Assembly: GCF_003463065.1 (NCBI RefSeq)
Contig: NZ_QSCM01000002.1
Coordinates: forward strand, 62,001-126,000
Length of the DNA: 64,000 bases
Reading direction: 5' to 3'
Source of the DNA: Blautia sp. OF03-15BH
GTDB lineage: Bacteria > Bacillota > Clostridia > Lachnospirales > Lachnospiraceae
A model generated the notes under the pieces. That model ran no database searches and was not told the DNA's origin. It saw only the letters and a list, made by a program, of their open reading frames with translations. A program made the position numbers and the translations under genes. Shown here piece by piece: positions 1 to 8,344 of this stretch (position 1 is its first letter; each line of letters starts with the position of its first letter).

Positions 1-2025
1 GATGCGGATTTTTCTAATTACATTATTGATGAAACAACAAAATTGCCAGTTTGTACAAATACAGTGGCTACTTATTCGATAAAAAAATACTATCACAACA
101 GAAAATTCTATGTGACGCAACAGTGGTGTAATACATCTGGTAGTGTGATAAAAGAATACAGACATTCCTTTGATTATTTTTTCGACTTTGTTGCTTTTTT
201 AAAAGGGGATTTGTCTGAAGCCAATCTACTTTTTTGCGATGGTTTGATGTTTTTGGAAAAGTGGAATAGCATTGACTTTACGAATTGTAAAATGAAAAGC
301 TCCCTATGTGAAAAGTTTGGGTTGAAATATGCTACACAAGAAATCAATAGAGATTTGATAAAATCCTTTGATTGTATAGAACAGAATGAAAACGAAACTG
401 CTTTAGTTCTCCAAACGTCGAGAAACTTAAAGGAAGAAGCTGCGAGAAAAGATTTATCAACTTTTGATATGTCATTTGATTACAAATGCCAAAGGGTTTA
501 TTATGTTTCAGATATTCATCTTATGCACCGAATAAAAAATGCAGGCTGTCGTTCAAAAGAAGATGTTATATATGTGATTCAAAAAATAGTCGATACTATT
601 GCCAATGATGCAGGAGGCTTATTATTGATTGACGGTGATGTAGCATCAGATATTGGAATATTTCAGTTATTTGTAAAGAGGCTTTCCCAAACATTACGTC
701 GGAACACACAGGTTGTGTTTACGCTTGGAAATCATGAGTTATGGAGTTTTCCGGGTTTTCAAATAGAACAGATTGTTTCAAAGTATCGAACTATTTTAGA
801 AGAATATGGTATGTATTTACTTCATAACGATCTTCTTTACAAAGAAGATTGCGGTTTGCTTGCTGATCCGAACACAGGAACACACCTGATTAAATATCAC
901 GATTTGTGCCAAATGAATGAAACGCAAATTGCTGACCGCTTGCGAAGTGCAAGATATGTGATTCTCGGCGGATTGGGATTTTCGGGATATAATATGGAAT
1001 TTAATGCCGATAACGGCATTTATCGAATGACTGTGGATAGAGATACTGAAATAAAAGAATCTAAAATTTTTGAAGATTTGTATAATCGTTTACGTCCTAT
1101 TCTTGCCAATAAGAACACGATTATTTTAACGCATACACCTAAAAAAGATTGGTGTAGAGAAGCAGATCCTAATAAAAATTATGTTTATGTAAGTGGACAT
1201 ACACATAGGAATTTTTTCCATGATGACGGTGAGTATAGAGTTTATTCAGACAATCAAGTTGGATACCATAGCGAGAACCCTCATTTGAAAACTTTTTTGC
1301 TTGATAACGATTATGATTGTTTTTCTGATTATGAGGATGGTATATTTGAGGTTACGGGTGAACAGTACAATGACTTCTACCGTGGGAAAAATATATCAAT
1401 GACTTTCCAGCGAGAAGTAAATGTACTCTATATGTTAAAAAAGAATGGGTATTACTGTTTTATCCACAAATCAAGAAGCGGCAGTCTTACTATCCTTAAT
1501 GGTGGTGCTATGAAAAAATTGGAAATTCAAGATGTTCAGTATTATTATGATAATATGGACGCTATGATTTCTACAATAAAAACGCCGCTTGACAAGTTTA
1601 CTTCATTCCAAAAACGTGTTGCAGATATGGTGAAAAGAATTGGTGGAGTTGGTACGATTCATGGGAGCATAATTGATATTGATTTTTATAATCATATATA
1701 TGTGAACCCACTTGACTTATCAATGACAGGATATTGGGCATCCGATATAATTAACAAAATTGTATATCCGTCAATTCCGGCGTTATTGGAGAAGAACTGT
1801 CCTACAATATTTGGCGAATATGTTAAACTTCTTAAGGGTAATGGCGAAAATCCGTTAGCACCAAAACAACAAACGAATGTTGCAATATTACCACAGACGT
1901 ATCTTGATACGGATATTTACAAGGCTTCAAGAGAAATAAAGAAAATGCAGAAACTTCATTCAAATATATTAAGCTCTTGGTATGAAGATACTCTACATAA
2001 AAATACTCAAATTGAACTCACATAA
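1..2025 (+). CDS. calcineurin-like metallophosphoesterase, 5' end cut by window edge
   Basis: The frame is open from base 1, so the true start lies left of the window; the first internal start-like codon is TTG 43. Counting from that codon, all metallophosphoesterase motifs are present in order: SDIH (~156), the GDVASD metal site (~198), GNHE (~229), an ILTHTP histidine (~362), and GHTH (~386). About 270 further residues without a recognised domain follow. The family hydrolyses phosphate mono- or diesters (nucleotides, nucleic acid ends or phosphoproteins) with two metal ions; the substrate here is unknown. The gene is clearly more AT-rich than the chromosome to its right and lies beside a transfer origin and a serine recombinase, so it looks like cargo of a mobile element. 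A defence or nucleotide-processing role is possible but not shown. Confidence 0.8.
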   Translation, partial: DADFSNYIIDETTKLPVCTNTVATYSIKKYYHNRKFYVTQQWCNTSGSVIKEYRHSFDYFFDFVAFLKGDLSEANLLFCDGLMFLEKWNSIDFTNCKMKSSLCEKFGLKYATQEINRDLIKSFDCIEQNENETALVLQTSRNLKEEAARKDLSTFDMSFDYKCQRVYYVSDIHLMHRIKNAGCRSKEDVIYVIQKIVDTIANDAGGLLLIDGDVASDIGIFQLFVKRLSQTLRRNTQVVFTLGNHELWSFPGFQIEQIVSKYRTILEEYGMYLLHNDLLYKEDCGLLADPNTGTHLIKYHDLCQMNETQIADRLRSARYVILGGLGFSGYNMEFNADNGIYRMTVDRDTEIKESKIFEDLYNRLRPILANKNTIILTHTPKKDWCREADPNKNYVYVSGHTHRNFFHDDGEYRVYSDNQVGYHSENPHLKTFLLDNDYDCFSDYEDGIFEVTGEQYNDFYRGKNISMTFQREVNVLYMLKKNGYYCFIHKSRSGSLTILNGGAMKKLEIQDVQYYYDNMDAMISTIKTPLDKFTSFQKRVADMVKRIGGVGTIHGSIIDIDFYNHIYVNPLDLSMTGYWASDIINKIVYPSIPALLEKNCPTIFGEYVKLLKGNGENPLAPKQQTNVAILPQTYLDTDIYKASREIKKMQKLHSNILSSWYEDTLHKNTQIELT

Positions 2026-2176
2026 AATTGGAAGTCCTATTTATTTTGACTTTTGAAAAATAGTGATTGAGAATTAGGGAGATAGGGTAAACAGAGTTTG
2101 CATATACGCCCTGTCTGCTGATGAAACCAGTCCTGCGTTTGCGGCTCTACGCAACACAATCACAGCGCTGCTTTCC

Positions 2177-2227
2177 TGCCGTAAAAATGCCCTTGCCTTC
2201 TCTGGCGGCAACGGCATTTTTACGGCA
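2177..2227. repeat. 15-bp perfect inverted repeat with nested stem
   Basis: TGCCGTAAAAATGCC (2177-2191) and its exact reverse complement (2213-2227) enclose 21 bases. An inner TTGCC (2193-2197)/GGCAA (2207-2211) pair extends the hairpin. It lies on the leading side of the nick of the neighbouring transfer origin. It could be a single-strand hairpin used in conjugative transfer or a transcript stem-loop; no T-tract supports a simple terminator. Confidence 0.75.
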
Positions 2228-2235
2228 ACGCCGAC

Positions 2236-2276
2236 AGAGCGTATAACACACTACACTTTGCAAGCAAAGTCGTGTG
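2236..2276 (-). other. oriT: MOBV-type origin of transfer (oriT), pMV158-like
   Basis: Read on the minus strand, this segment has GCACAC, then the hairpin ACTTTGC-TT-GCAAAGT, then GTAGTGTG/TTATAC. The pMV158 oriT recognised by MobM has the same order (GCACAC, an ACTTTAT...ATAAAGT hairpin, nick site TAGTGTG/TTA). The core TAGTGTGTTATAC is identical. The predicted nick on the minus strand falls between the complements of 2247 and 2246, so transfer would lead toward base 1. In pMV158 the relaxase gene lies just downstream of oriT on the same strand. Here that place is occupied by the opposite-strand metallophosphoesterase gene, and no Mob/Pre gene is in view. The comparison with pMV158 is from memory. 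Confidence 0.85.
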
Positions 2277-2295
2277 CCAAAGGGGTACCCTTTGG
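2277..2295. repeat. palindrome CCAAAGGG-GTA-CCCTTTGG
   Basis: An 8-bp perfect inverted repeat with a 3-base loop directly abuts the oriT. It may be an operator or an accessory hairpin of the oriT region; its role is not known. Confidence 0.6.
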
Positions 2296-2340
2296 AAACC
2301 CTATTTTGTCGGAGTGTGTAGCCACACTTCCTCCAAAATG

Positions 2341-2397
2341 CAAAATAAGCGGTCACAATCTGCTGTAAAACCACAGCTGGATTGACCGCTTATTTTG
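2341..2397. repeat. 15-bp perfect inverted repeat with nested stem
   Basis: CAAAATAAGCGGTCA (2341-2355) is matched exactly by its reverse complement at 2383-2397. A second stem, GCTGT (2362-2366)/ACAGC (2373-2377), lies inside. With 2177-2227, 2255-2270 and 2277-2295 it makes four hairpins in about 220 bases of non-coding DNA between the cargo gene and the repressor. It may insulate transcription or belong to the transfer region. Confidence 0.7.
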
Positions 2398-2464
2398 TTG
2401 TAACCCTCTCCGTTTTCTTTATCCGCTTTACGAGTATATTCCATAAAAATATGCTTAATACGGG

Positions 2465-2493
2465 TTGGAAAGAAAACGCAAAAGTGATATACT
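2465..2493 (+). promoter_or_regulatory. sigma-A promoter for the XRE-recombinase pair
   Basis: TTGGAA (2465-2470), a 17-base spacer and TATACT (2488-2493). Transcription would start near 2500, just ahead of the AAGGAGG-type site at about 2510-2516 and the ATG at 2525. This is one reason to reject the longer reading that begins at 2465. Confidence 0.7.
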
Positions 2494-2524
2494 AAGCATA
2501 GAGGAAACAAGGAGGTTACAGCCC

Positions 2525-2881
2525 ATGAAAGAATTAGGAGAACGCCTGCGGAGGTTGCGGGAAAGTGTGAAGCTGTCGCAGGTAAAGATGGCGGAACTTT
2601 TGGGAGTGAAGCAGTCCAGTATCAATCGTTATGAGCAGGGGCAGTCGGCTCCCTCTTTGGAAACGCTTGTAAGGTATGCGGATTATTTTGATGTATCATT
2701 AGATTACCTGCTTGCCCGGACAGACAATCCGCAAGGCAAGCTATATGAACACCGTCCGAAGATTGCACCGGGGAGTGAGGAAATGAAACAGTTTATTGAA
2801 ATGTGTTTTGACCCGCAATCTCCGTTAAATGAAAAATTAAAACAGACGCTTCTTGAAATGATGGAGGTGGAAAGAAAATGA
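2525..2881 (+). CDS. XRE-family helix-turn-helix repressor
   Basis: The product is 118 aa. The start at ATG 2525 follows a good AGGAGG site and a promoter whose -10 ends at 2493. An N-terminal Cro/C1-type HTH (about residues 1-65, KLSQVKMAELLGVKQSSINRY) is followed by a short C-terminal region with no recognised domain. Proteins of this type usually repress the excision and transfer genes of integrated elements. Its stop overlaps the recombinase start (ATGA at 2878-2881), so the two are co-transcribed and probably translationally coupled. The DNA target is unknown; the nearby palindromes are candidates. Confidence 0.85.
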   Translation: MKELGERLRRLRESVKLSQVKMAELLGVKQSSINRYEQGQSAPSLETLVRYADYFDVSLDYLLARTDNPQGKLYEHRPKIAPGSEEMKQFIEMCFDPQSPLNEKLKQTLLEMMEVERK

Positions 2882-4436
2882 AAGGTGTGATTTACGCCCG
2901 TTATTCTTCTGATAACCAACGGGAAGAAAGTATTGAGGGACAGTTGCGGGAATGTAAGGAGTATGCAGAGCGCAACGATATTACAATTTTAGGGACTTAT
3001 ATTGACAGGGCATTGTCAGCAAAAACAGATAACCGCCCCGAATTTCAGCACATGATTAGAGACAGCGCAAAGGGCTTGTTTGATGTTGTTCTTGTGTGGA
3101 AATCAGACCGCTTTGCCCGGAACCGTTACGACAGCGCACGATATAAAAACCTTTTGAAAAAGAACAGTGTGAAAGTCATTTCCGCAAGGGAAAATATCTC
3201 CGAGGGTAGCGAGGGAATTATTCTGGAAGCCATGTTGGAGGGATATGCGGAATACTATTCTGCGGAGCTTTCTGAAAAGGTTATCCGGGGACTGACCGAC
3301 AATGCGCTGAGATGTAAATATAATGGCGGTACTGTTCCGATGGGATATTATATTGACGAACAGCAGTATTATCAAATCGACCTTAAGACTGCCCCGGTGG
3401 TGCTGGAAATGTTTACGAAGTACAGCGAGGGCACAACAATGCAGGAACTTGTTAATCTATTAAATGACAGGGGTATGCGTTCCATTCGTGGCGGGAAAAT
3501 TACGTTGAATATTATGAACCACCTTTTGAAGAACCGCCGCTATATGGGCGAGTACAGTTATCGTGATGTAGTCAAGGAGGACGGTATTCCGGCGATTGTC
3601 CCGAAAGAATTATTTGAACGGGTACAGGAACGGCTGGCGAAGAATAAAAAGGCTCCCGCCCGTCACAAAGCTGAGGACGATTACCTCTTGACAACGAAGC
3701 TGTACTGTGGGAAATGCGGCTCCTTTATGGTGGGAGAAAGCGGCACAAGCCATACAATGAAAGTCCATCGCTATTACCGTTGTGTGAATACTAAGAAAAA
3801 GAAGCTCTGCGACAAGAAAGCGGTCAAGAAAGATTGGATTGAAGATTTGGTTGTCAACTATACCATGAAAGCAATTATGAATGATGAAGTCATGGAACGA
3901 CTGATTGATACGCTGATGGAGTTGCAGAAGAAAGCACCGATTTGCCTCTTTTGAAAAAGCAGCTTGCAGAAACGGAAAAAGGTATTAACAATATGCTCAA
4001 CGCCATTCAAGCAGGGATTTTTACTCCGTCCACCAAGCAAAAACTGGACGAGTTGGAGGAAACCAAAAGCCAGCTTGAAGTCAGCATTTTGCAGGAGGAA
4101 ATGCACAAGCCCCTGCTTACAAGAGAACAGATAGCATTTTTCATTTACCGCTTCCGTAAATTTGATGTGACAAAGCGGGAACAGCGGCAAAGACTGATTG
4201 ACAGTTTTGTAAATGCGGTGTATCTTTATGAGGACAAGATAATCCTTACTTTCAACTATAAGGACGGTTCTAAGACCATCACACTGGCGGAGGTTGAGGG
4301 TTCGGATTTATCCGTACTCGGTGCAGTAAATGAATTAGTAAGAGAAACGAGCATCCATTCATGGGTGCTCATTTTTTTGCGGAAAAAGGATTTTGGCGGG
4401 AGGCTTGTAATTTTGTCTTGCCCAAACAGTTCATGA
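2878..4436 (+). pseudogene. large serine recombinase (TnpX-like), frameshifted
   Basis: The first frame (2878-3954) encodes the resolvase catalytic domain with the serine in YARYSSDNQ, the recombinase domain (about 160-260), and a zinc-ribbon with CGKC and a later Cys pair (about 280-315). It stops at TGA 3952-3954. The next frame (from about 3936 to 4436) continues without a break with TDLPLLKKQ and the C-terminal coiled coil, so the two halves are one gene of about 515 codons. The shift lies near 3931-3936. The missing coiled coil is known in this family to control synapsis and recombination direction, so the element is probably no longer excised by its own enzyme unless the shift is a sequencing error; no long homopolymer is present. 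The last codons run through a terminator into what may be target DNA. Confidence 0.85.
4349..4378 (+). terminator. intrinsic terminator at the element's right end
   Basis: An 8-bp stem, GAGCATCC/GGGTGCTC with one G-T pair and loop ATTCAT, is followed by a run of seven T. It lies inside the last codons of the broken recombinase, which marks the end of the mobile-element transcription unit. Confidence 0.75.
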
Positions 4437-4446
4437 CGGGTATACT
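4418..4446 (+). promoter_or_regulatory. candidate promoter for the 4531-7726 genes
   Basis: TTGCCC (4418-4423), a 17-base spacer and TATACT (4441-4446). The -35 lies within the recombinase 3' end. If this is the element/chromosome junction, insertion may have replaced the native upstream sequence. GGTAT...ATACC around the -10 forms a small inverted repeat. Confidence 0.5.
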
Positions 4447-4530
4447 AATACCGTAAGCAACAATTTGTGGTTTTGTTGTTTCTGAAACAGAAAGGGATAA
4501 CAGACTGCAGGTTTGCCAAAGGAGAAAAAC

Positions 4531-5049
4531 ATGGATTGTAAAACAGCACAGAGTCTGGTCATTCCTTATATCAACGGTCAGTTGAACGATGAAGAGACGG
4601 AAGAGTTTCTGGAGCATATAGAAAACTGCAAAGAGTGCTATGAAGAACTGGAGATTCATTTTACCGTTCATTATGCCCTGCAAAAGCTGGATGAGGATGA
4701 CAGGGTTTCTTTTAATATTCCCAAAATGCTGAAGGAAAATCTGAAGGACGCCAGAAACCGGATCCGCAGAAGAAAGATCTTTCGTGCAGTGACCGGCTGT
4801 GTTGTGGCAGTGGCAGAGGTTTTTCTTCTCCTGACGGTCATGACGCAGCTGGAGATGTTTCCGGAGAAGAATATCGGAGAGACCAGGCTGTATCGTTTCT
4901 TTTATCCGGATGGAGAAGAAACGGAAGTGACGGAAGGAGATACAGAGACGGATCCGGAGTCAGAAACGGAAGTGATAACACCGGATGCACGGCTTGAAGC
5001 ACCGCCGGATCTCTGGTTGGCTTCCGGTCACGAGGACTGGATTCCTTGA
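4531..5049 (+). CDS. zf-HC2 anti-sigma-like membrane protein
   Basis: The product is 172 aa from ATG 4531, preceded by AAAGGAG at 4518-4524. The N-terminus holds a zinc-binding anti-sigma motif, His29-x3-Cys33-x2-Cys36. A basic stretch (RIRRRK) leads into a single membrane segment at about 86-104. The outer tail is rich in Glu, Thr and Asp (about 125-150). Proteins of this fold bind ECF sigma factors in the cytoplasm and release them on an envelope signal. No sigma factor gene adjoins it, so it is either an orphan or a membrane protein that reuses the zinc finger. It is 28 bases upstream of polA and probably shares its transcript. It is the first chromosomal gene after the mobile element. Confidence 0.7.
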   Translation: MDCKTAQSLVIPYINGQLNDEETEEFLEHIENCKECYEELEIHFTVHYALQKLDEDDRVSFNIPKMLKENLKDARNRIRRRKIFRAVTGCVVAVAEVFLLLTVMTQLEMFPEKNIGETRLYRFFYPDGEETEVTEGDTETDPESETEVITPDARLEAPPDLWLASGHEDWIP

Positions 5050-5077
5050 TCTATAGCAAACATAACGGAGGTTTCAC

Positions 5078-7726
5078 ATGAGTGGAAAAATGGTTTTGAT
5101 AGATGGACATAGTATTTTAAACCGCGCTTTTTACGGGATTCCGGAGCTGACCAATGCCGAAGGCCTGCATACGAACGCGGTTTATGGTTTTTTAAATATT
5201 CTGTTTAAGATCCTGGATGAGGAAAAGGCGCAGTATCTGGCAGTCGCTTTTGATCTGAAAGCACCTACGTTCCGGCATAAAATGTATCCGGATTACAAAG
5301 GGACAAGAAAAGCCATGCCGGATGAGCTGCGGGAACAGGTTCCTGTGATGAAAGAGGTGCTCACAGCTATGGGTGTGCCTCTTCTTATGAAAGAGGGTTA
5401 TGAAGCAGATGACCTTCTGGGAACAGTTGCAGGTCAGGCAGAGCGGGCAGGACTTGCAGTTTCGATCGTTTCCGGAGACAGGGATCTGCTTCAGCTGGCT
5501 ACAGAGAAGGTGCAGATCCGTATCCCCAAGACCAAACGGACAGGAACGGAGATCGAAAATTACTATGCGGCGGATGTGAAAGAGAAGTATCTGGTAACGC
5601 CGACGGAGTTTGTGGATGTGAAAGCACTTATGGGAGATACTTCTGATAATATACCTGGTATCCCGGGTGTGGGGGAGAAGACTGCCACGAAGATCATTGC
5701 GGAGTTTGGCTCTATCGAAAATGCTTATGATCATCTGGAAGAGATCAAGCCAAACAAGGCAAAGCTTTCCCTGGAAGAACATTACGATCTGGCAGTTCTT
5801 TCCAAAACACTGGCAAAGATCAATACGGAAAGTCCGGTCGTACTGGATCTCGAGGCTGCAAAACTGACCGATCTTTATACACCGGAAGCTTTTACCTGGA
5901 TGAAAAAGCTGGAATTTAAAAACCTTCTGAGCCGTTTTCATGTGGAAGCACCAAAGGACCAGGCAAGCGATCATTTCCTTTTGATCGGAACAAGAGAAGA
6001 AGCGGAACAATTCTTTTCCGCAGCAGCAGAAAGAGAGTCTTTTGGCTTCTCCTGGATTATGGAAAAAGAAAAAATCTATGGTCTGGCACTTTCTCTGGGA
6101 GAGGAAGGTACGGCTTTCCTGCCGACAGATGGAACCTGCGAGGAGGAAGGACTGGAACTTTCTTTTCTGAGAGATCATCTGGAAGAACTGCTGGTCTATG
6201 GAAAAACAGCTGCAGTGCTGGATCTGAAAGCCCAGCTGGATCTCTTTACCGTCCCGGATCGGGAAAAGGTTTTTGATCTTTCCATTGGTGCATATCTGAT
6301 CAACCCGTTGAAAGACCGTTATCCTTATGAGGATATTGCAAAAGAATATCTTTCCCGGCTGCTTCCGGGAAGAGAGGAGCTTTTCGGTAAAGCTTCTCTG
6401 GAAAAAGCAAAGGAGGATAAAGGGGCTTTCAGAAACTGGGCCTGCTATCAGGCTTATGTAGCAGCAACGGGACTGGAACCCATTCTGGATAAGCTGAAAG
6501 AGACGGGGATGGATTCCCTTTTCCGAAAAATCGAAATGCCTCTCGTTTATGCCCTCCGGGATATGGAACGGGCAGGGATTGCGGTAGAAGCCGAGGCATT
6601 GAAAACATACGGAGATCAGCTGGCCGGGCGGATCCGTGAGCTGGAGACTTCTATTTATGAACAGGCGGGAGAGACGTTTAACATCAACTCACCAAAACAG
6701 CTGGGTGTAATCCTGTTTGAAAAAATGCAGCTTCCGGGCGGTAAAAAGACAAAGACCGGTTATTCCACAGCAGCAGATGTGTTGGAGAAACTGGCACCGG
6801 AGCATCCGGTCGTGGCTTCTGTCCTGGAATACAGGACACTGGCAAAACTGAAATCTACATATGCAGATGGTCTGGCTGCCTTCATTGCTCCTGACGGCAG
6901 GATCCACAGCACATTCAATCAGACGATCACGGCGACAGGAAGGATCAGCAGCACGGAACCGAATCTTCAGAATATCCCGGTCCGTATGGAACTGGGGCGG
7001 ATGATCCGGAAGGTCTTTGTGCCGAAACCGGGCTGTGTGTTTGTGGATGCGGATTATTCTCAGATCGAGCTTCGGGTGCTGGCACATCTGTCCGGAGATG
7101 AACGGCTGATCCAGGCATACCGGGATGCAGAGGATATTCATCGGATCACGGCTTCCCAGGTATTCCATATTCCTTTTGACGAGGTAACGCCGCTTCAGAG
7201 AAGAAATGCCAAGGCAGTTAATTTTGGCATCGTTTACGGCATCAGTTCTTTTGGACTGAGTCAGGATCTCAGCATCAGCCGGAAAGAGGCTTCGGAATAC
7301 ATTGAAAAATACTTTGAAACCTATCCGGGGATCAAGAACTTTCTGGATGGTCTGGTGGAGCATGCGAAGGAAAACGGCTATGTGACGACTCTGTACGGGA
7401 GACGTCGTCCCATGCCGGAGCTGAAATCATCGAACTTTATGCAGCGCTCCTTTGGGGAACGGGTAGCTATGAATGCACCGATCCAGGGTACAGCCGCCGA
7501 CATTATCAAGATCGCCATGATCCGTGTCAGCGAGCGCCTGAAAAGGGAACAGCTGAAATCACGTCTGATCCTTCAGATCCACGATGAGCTTCTTATCGAG
7601 GCAGAGAAAGAGGAAGTGGAGCAGGTAAAAACGATCCTTCGGGAGGAGATGCAGGGAGCGGCAGAGCTGTCTGTCCGCCTGGAGGTCGATATGCATACGG
7701 GAAATAACTGGTATGAAGCCAAATAG
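5078..7726 (+). CDS. polA: DNA polymerase I
   Basis: The product is 882 aa. The 5'-3' exonuclease/flap domain is N-terminal (about 1-290), with the acidic sites EADDLLG, SGDRDLLQL and GDTSDNIPG. The middle domain (about 300-470) has the fold position of the 3'-5' exonuclease, but the expected acidic DxE site reads as FGFSW, so proofreading is presumably lost, as in several Gram-positive and thermophile Pol I enzymes. The polymerase domain shows motif A (DADYSQIELR), motif B (RRNAKAVNFGIVYG) and motif C (QIHDELL). The enzyme replaces Okazaki primers and fills repair gaps. The start follows GGAGGTTTCAC. coaE begins 12 bases after the stop, a common Firmicutes arrangement. Confidence 0.97.
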   Translation: MSGKMVLIDGHSILNRAFYGIPELTNAEGLHTNAVYGFLNILFKILDEEKAQYLAVAFDLKAPTFRHKMYPDYKGTRKAMPDELREQVPVMKEVLTAMGVPLLMKEGYEADDLLGTVAGQAERAGLAVSIVSGDRDLLQLATEKVQIRIPKTKRTGTEIENYYAADVKEKYLVTPTEFVDVKALMGDTSDNIPGIPGVGEKTATKIIAEFGSIENAYDHLEEIKPNKAKLSLEEHYDLAVLSKTLAKINTESPVVLDLEAAKLTDLYTPEAFTWMKKLEFKNLLSRFHVEAPKDQASDHFLLIGTREEAEQFFSAAAERESFGFSWIMEKEKIYGLALSLGEEGTAFLPTDGTCEEEGLELSFLRDHLEELLVYGKTAAVLDLKAQLDLFTVPDREKVFDLSIGAYLINPLKDRYPYEDIAKEYLSRLLPGREELFGKASLEKAKEDKGAFRNWACYQAYVAATGLEPILDKLKETGMDSLFRKIEMPLVYALRDMERAGIAVEAEALKTYGDQLAGRIRELETSIYEQAGETFNINSPKQLGVILFEKMQLPGGKKTKTGYSTAADVLEKLAPEHPVVASVLEYRTLAKLKSTYADGLAAFIAPDGRIHSTFNQTITATGRISSTEPNLQNIPVRMELGRMIRKVFVPKPGCVFVDADYSQIELRVLAHLSGDERLIQAYRDAEDIHRITASQVFHIPFDEVTPLQRRNAKAVNFGIVYGISSFGLSQDLSISRKEASEYIEKYFETYPGIKNFLDGLVEHAKENGYVTTLYGRRRPMPELKSSNFMQRSFGERVAMNAPIQGTAADIIKIAMIRVSERLKREQLKSRLILQIHDELLIEAEKEEVEQVKTILREEMQGAAELSVRLEVDMHTGNNWYEAK

Positions 7727-7738
7727 GAGGAATGTCTG

Positions 7739-8344
7739 ATGAAAGTACTGGGGATTACCGGTGGCGTGGGAGCCGGAAAAAGCACGCTCCTGGATTATCT
7801 CAACCGGAGATATCATGCCCGGATCATTGAGGCAGACAAGGTGGGGCATTTTCTTATGGAACCTGGTCAGAAGGTTTATTACCGGATCGTGGAAACGTTT
7901 GGAAGCGGGATTTTAAAAGGAGATCAGACCATCGACCGGCAAAAACTGGGCAGGCTGGTTTTTGAAGATCAGGAAAAATTGATGAAACTCAACAGTCTGG
8001 TCCATCCGGCCGTGAAAGAATACATTGCATCGGAAATCGAAAGAGAGCGGAAAGAAGGAAAGGTTCCCTTTACCGCAGTGGAAGCAGCTCTTCTCATTGA
8101 AGATCATTACGATACGATCTGCGATGAACTCTGGTATATTTATGCGGACGAAGATGTGCGCCGCAGACGCCTGGCAGCCTCCAGAGGCTACAGCAGTGAA
8201 AAATCAGATTCCATTATGAAAAATCAGCTTCCGGATGAGATTTTCCGCGAATCCTGTCAATTTGTGATTGACAACAGCAGTGAAATTGTGCAGAATACAT
8301 TTGAACAAATAGATAGAGGATTGAAAGAACATGGAATTTTGTAG
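7739..8344 (+). CDS. coaE: dephospho-CoA kinase
   Basis: The product is 201 aa, the usual length. It phosphorylates the 3' hydroxyl of dephospho-CoA, the last step of coenzyme A synthesis. The P-loop GGVGAGKST is at residues 8-16, the conserved aspartate-containing DKVGH at about 33, and the lid region with R-rich RRRRLAASRG near 140. The start follows AGGAGG. The 3' end overlaps the next gene by 14 bases, so translation is coupled. CoA supply suits an acetogen that makes acetyl-CoA from C1 units, but the gene is universal. Confidence 0.95.
   Translation: MKVLGITGGVGAGKSTLLDYLNRRYHARIIEADKVGHFLMEPGQKVYYRIVETFGSGILKGDQTIDRQKLGRLVFEDQEKLMKLNSLVHPAVKEYIASEIERERKEGKVPFTAVEAALLIEDHYDTICDELWYIYADEDVRRRRLAASRGYSSEKSDSIMKNQLPDEIFRESCQFVIDNSSEIVQNTFEQIDRGLKEHGIL

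Noticed and set aside
2147..2374. Minus-strand reading frame of 75 codons across the oriT
   Set aside because: It runs through the hairpins and nick site, lacks a ribosome-binding site and has a composition unlike a protein.
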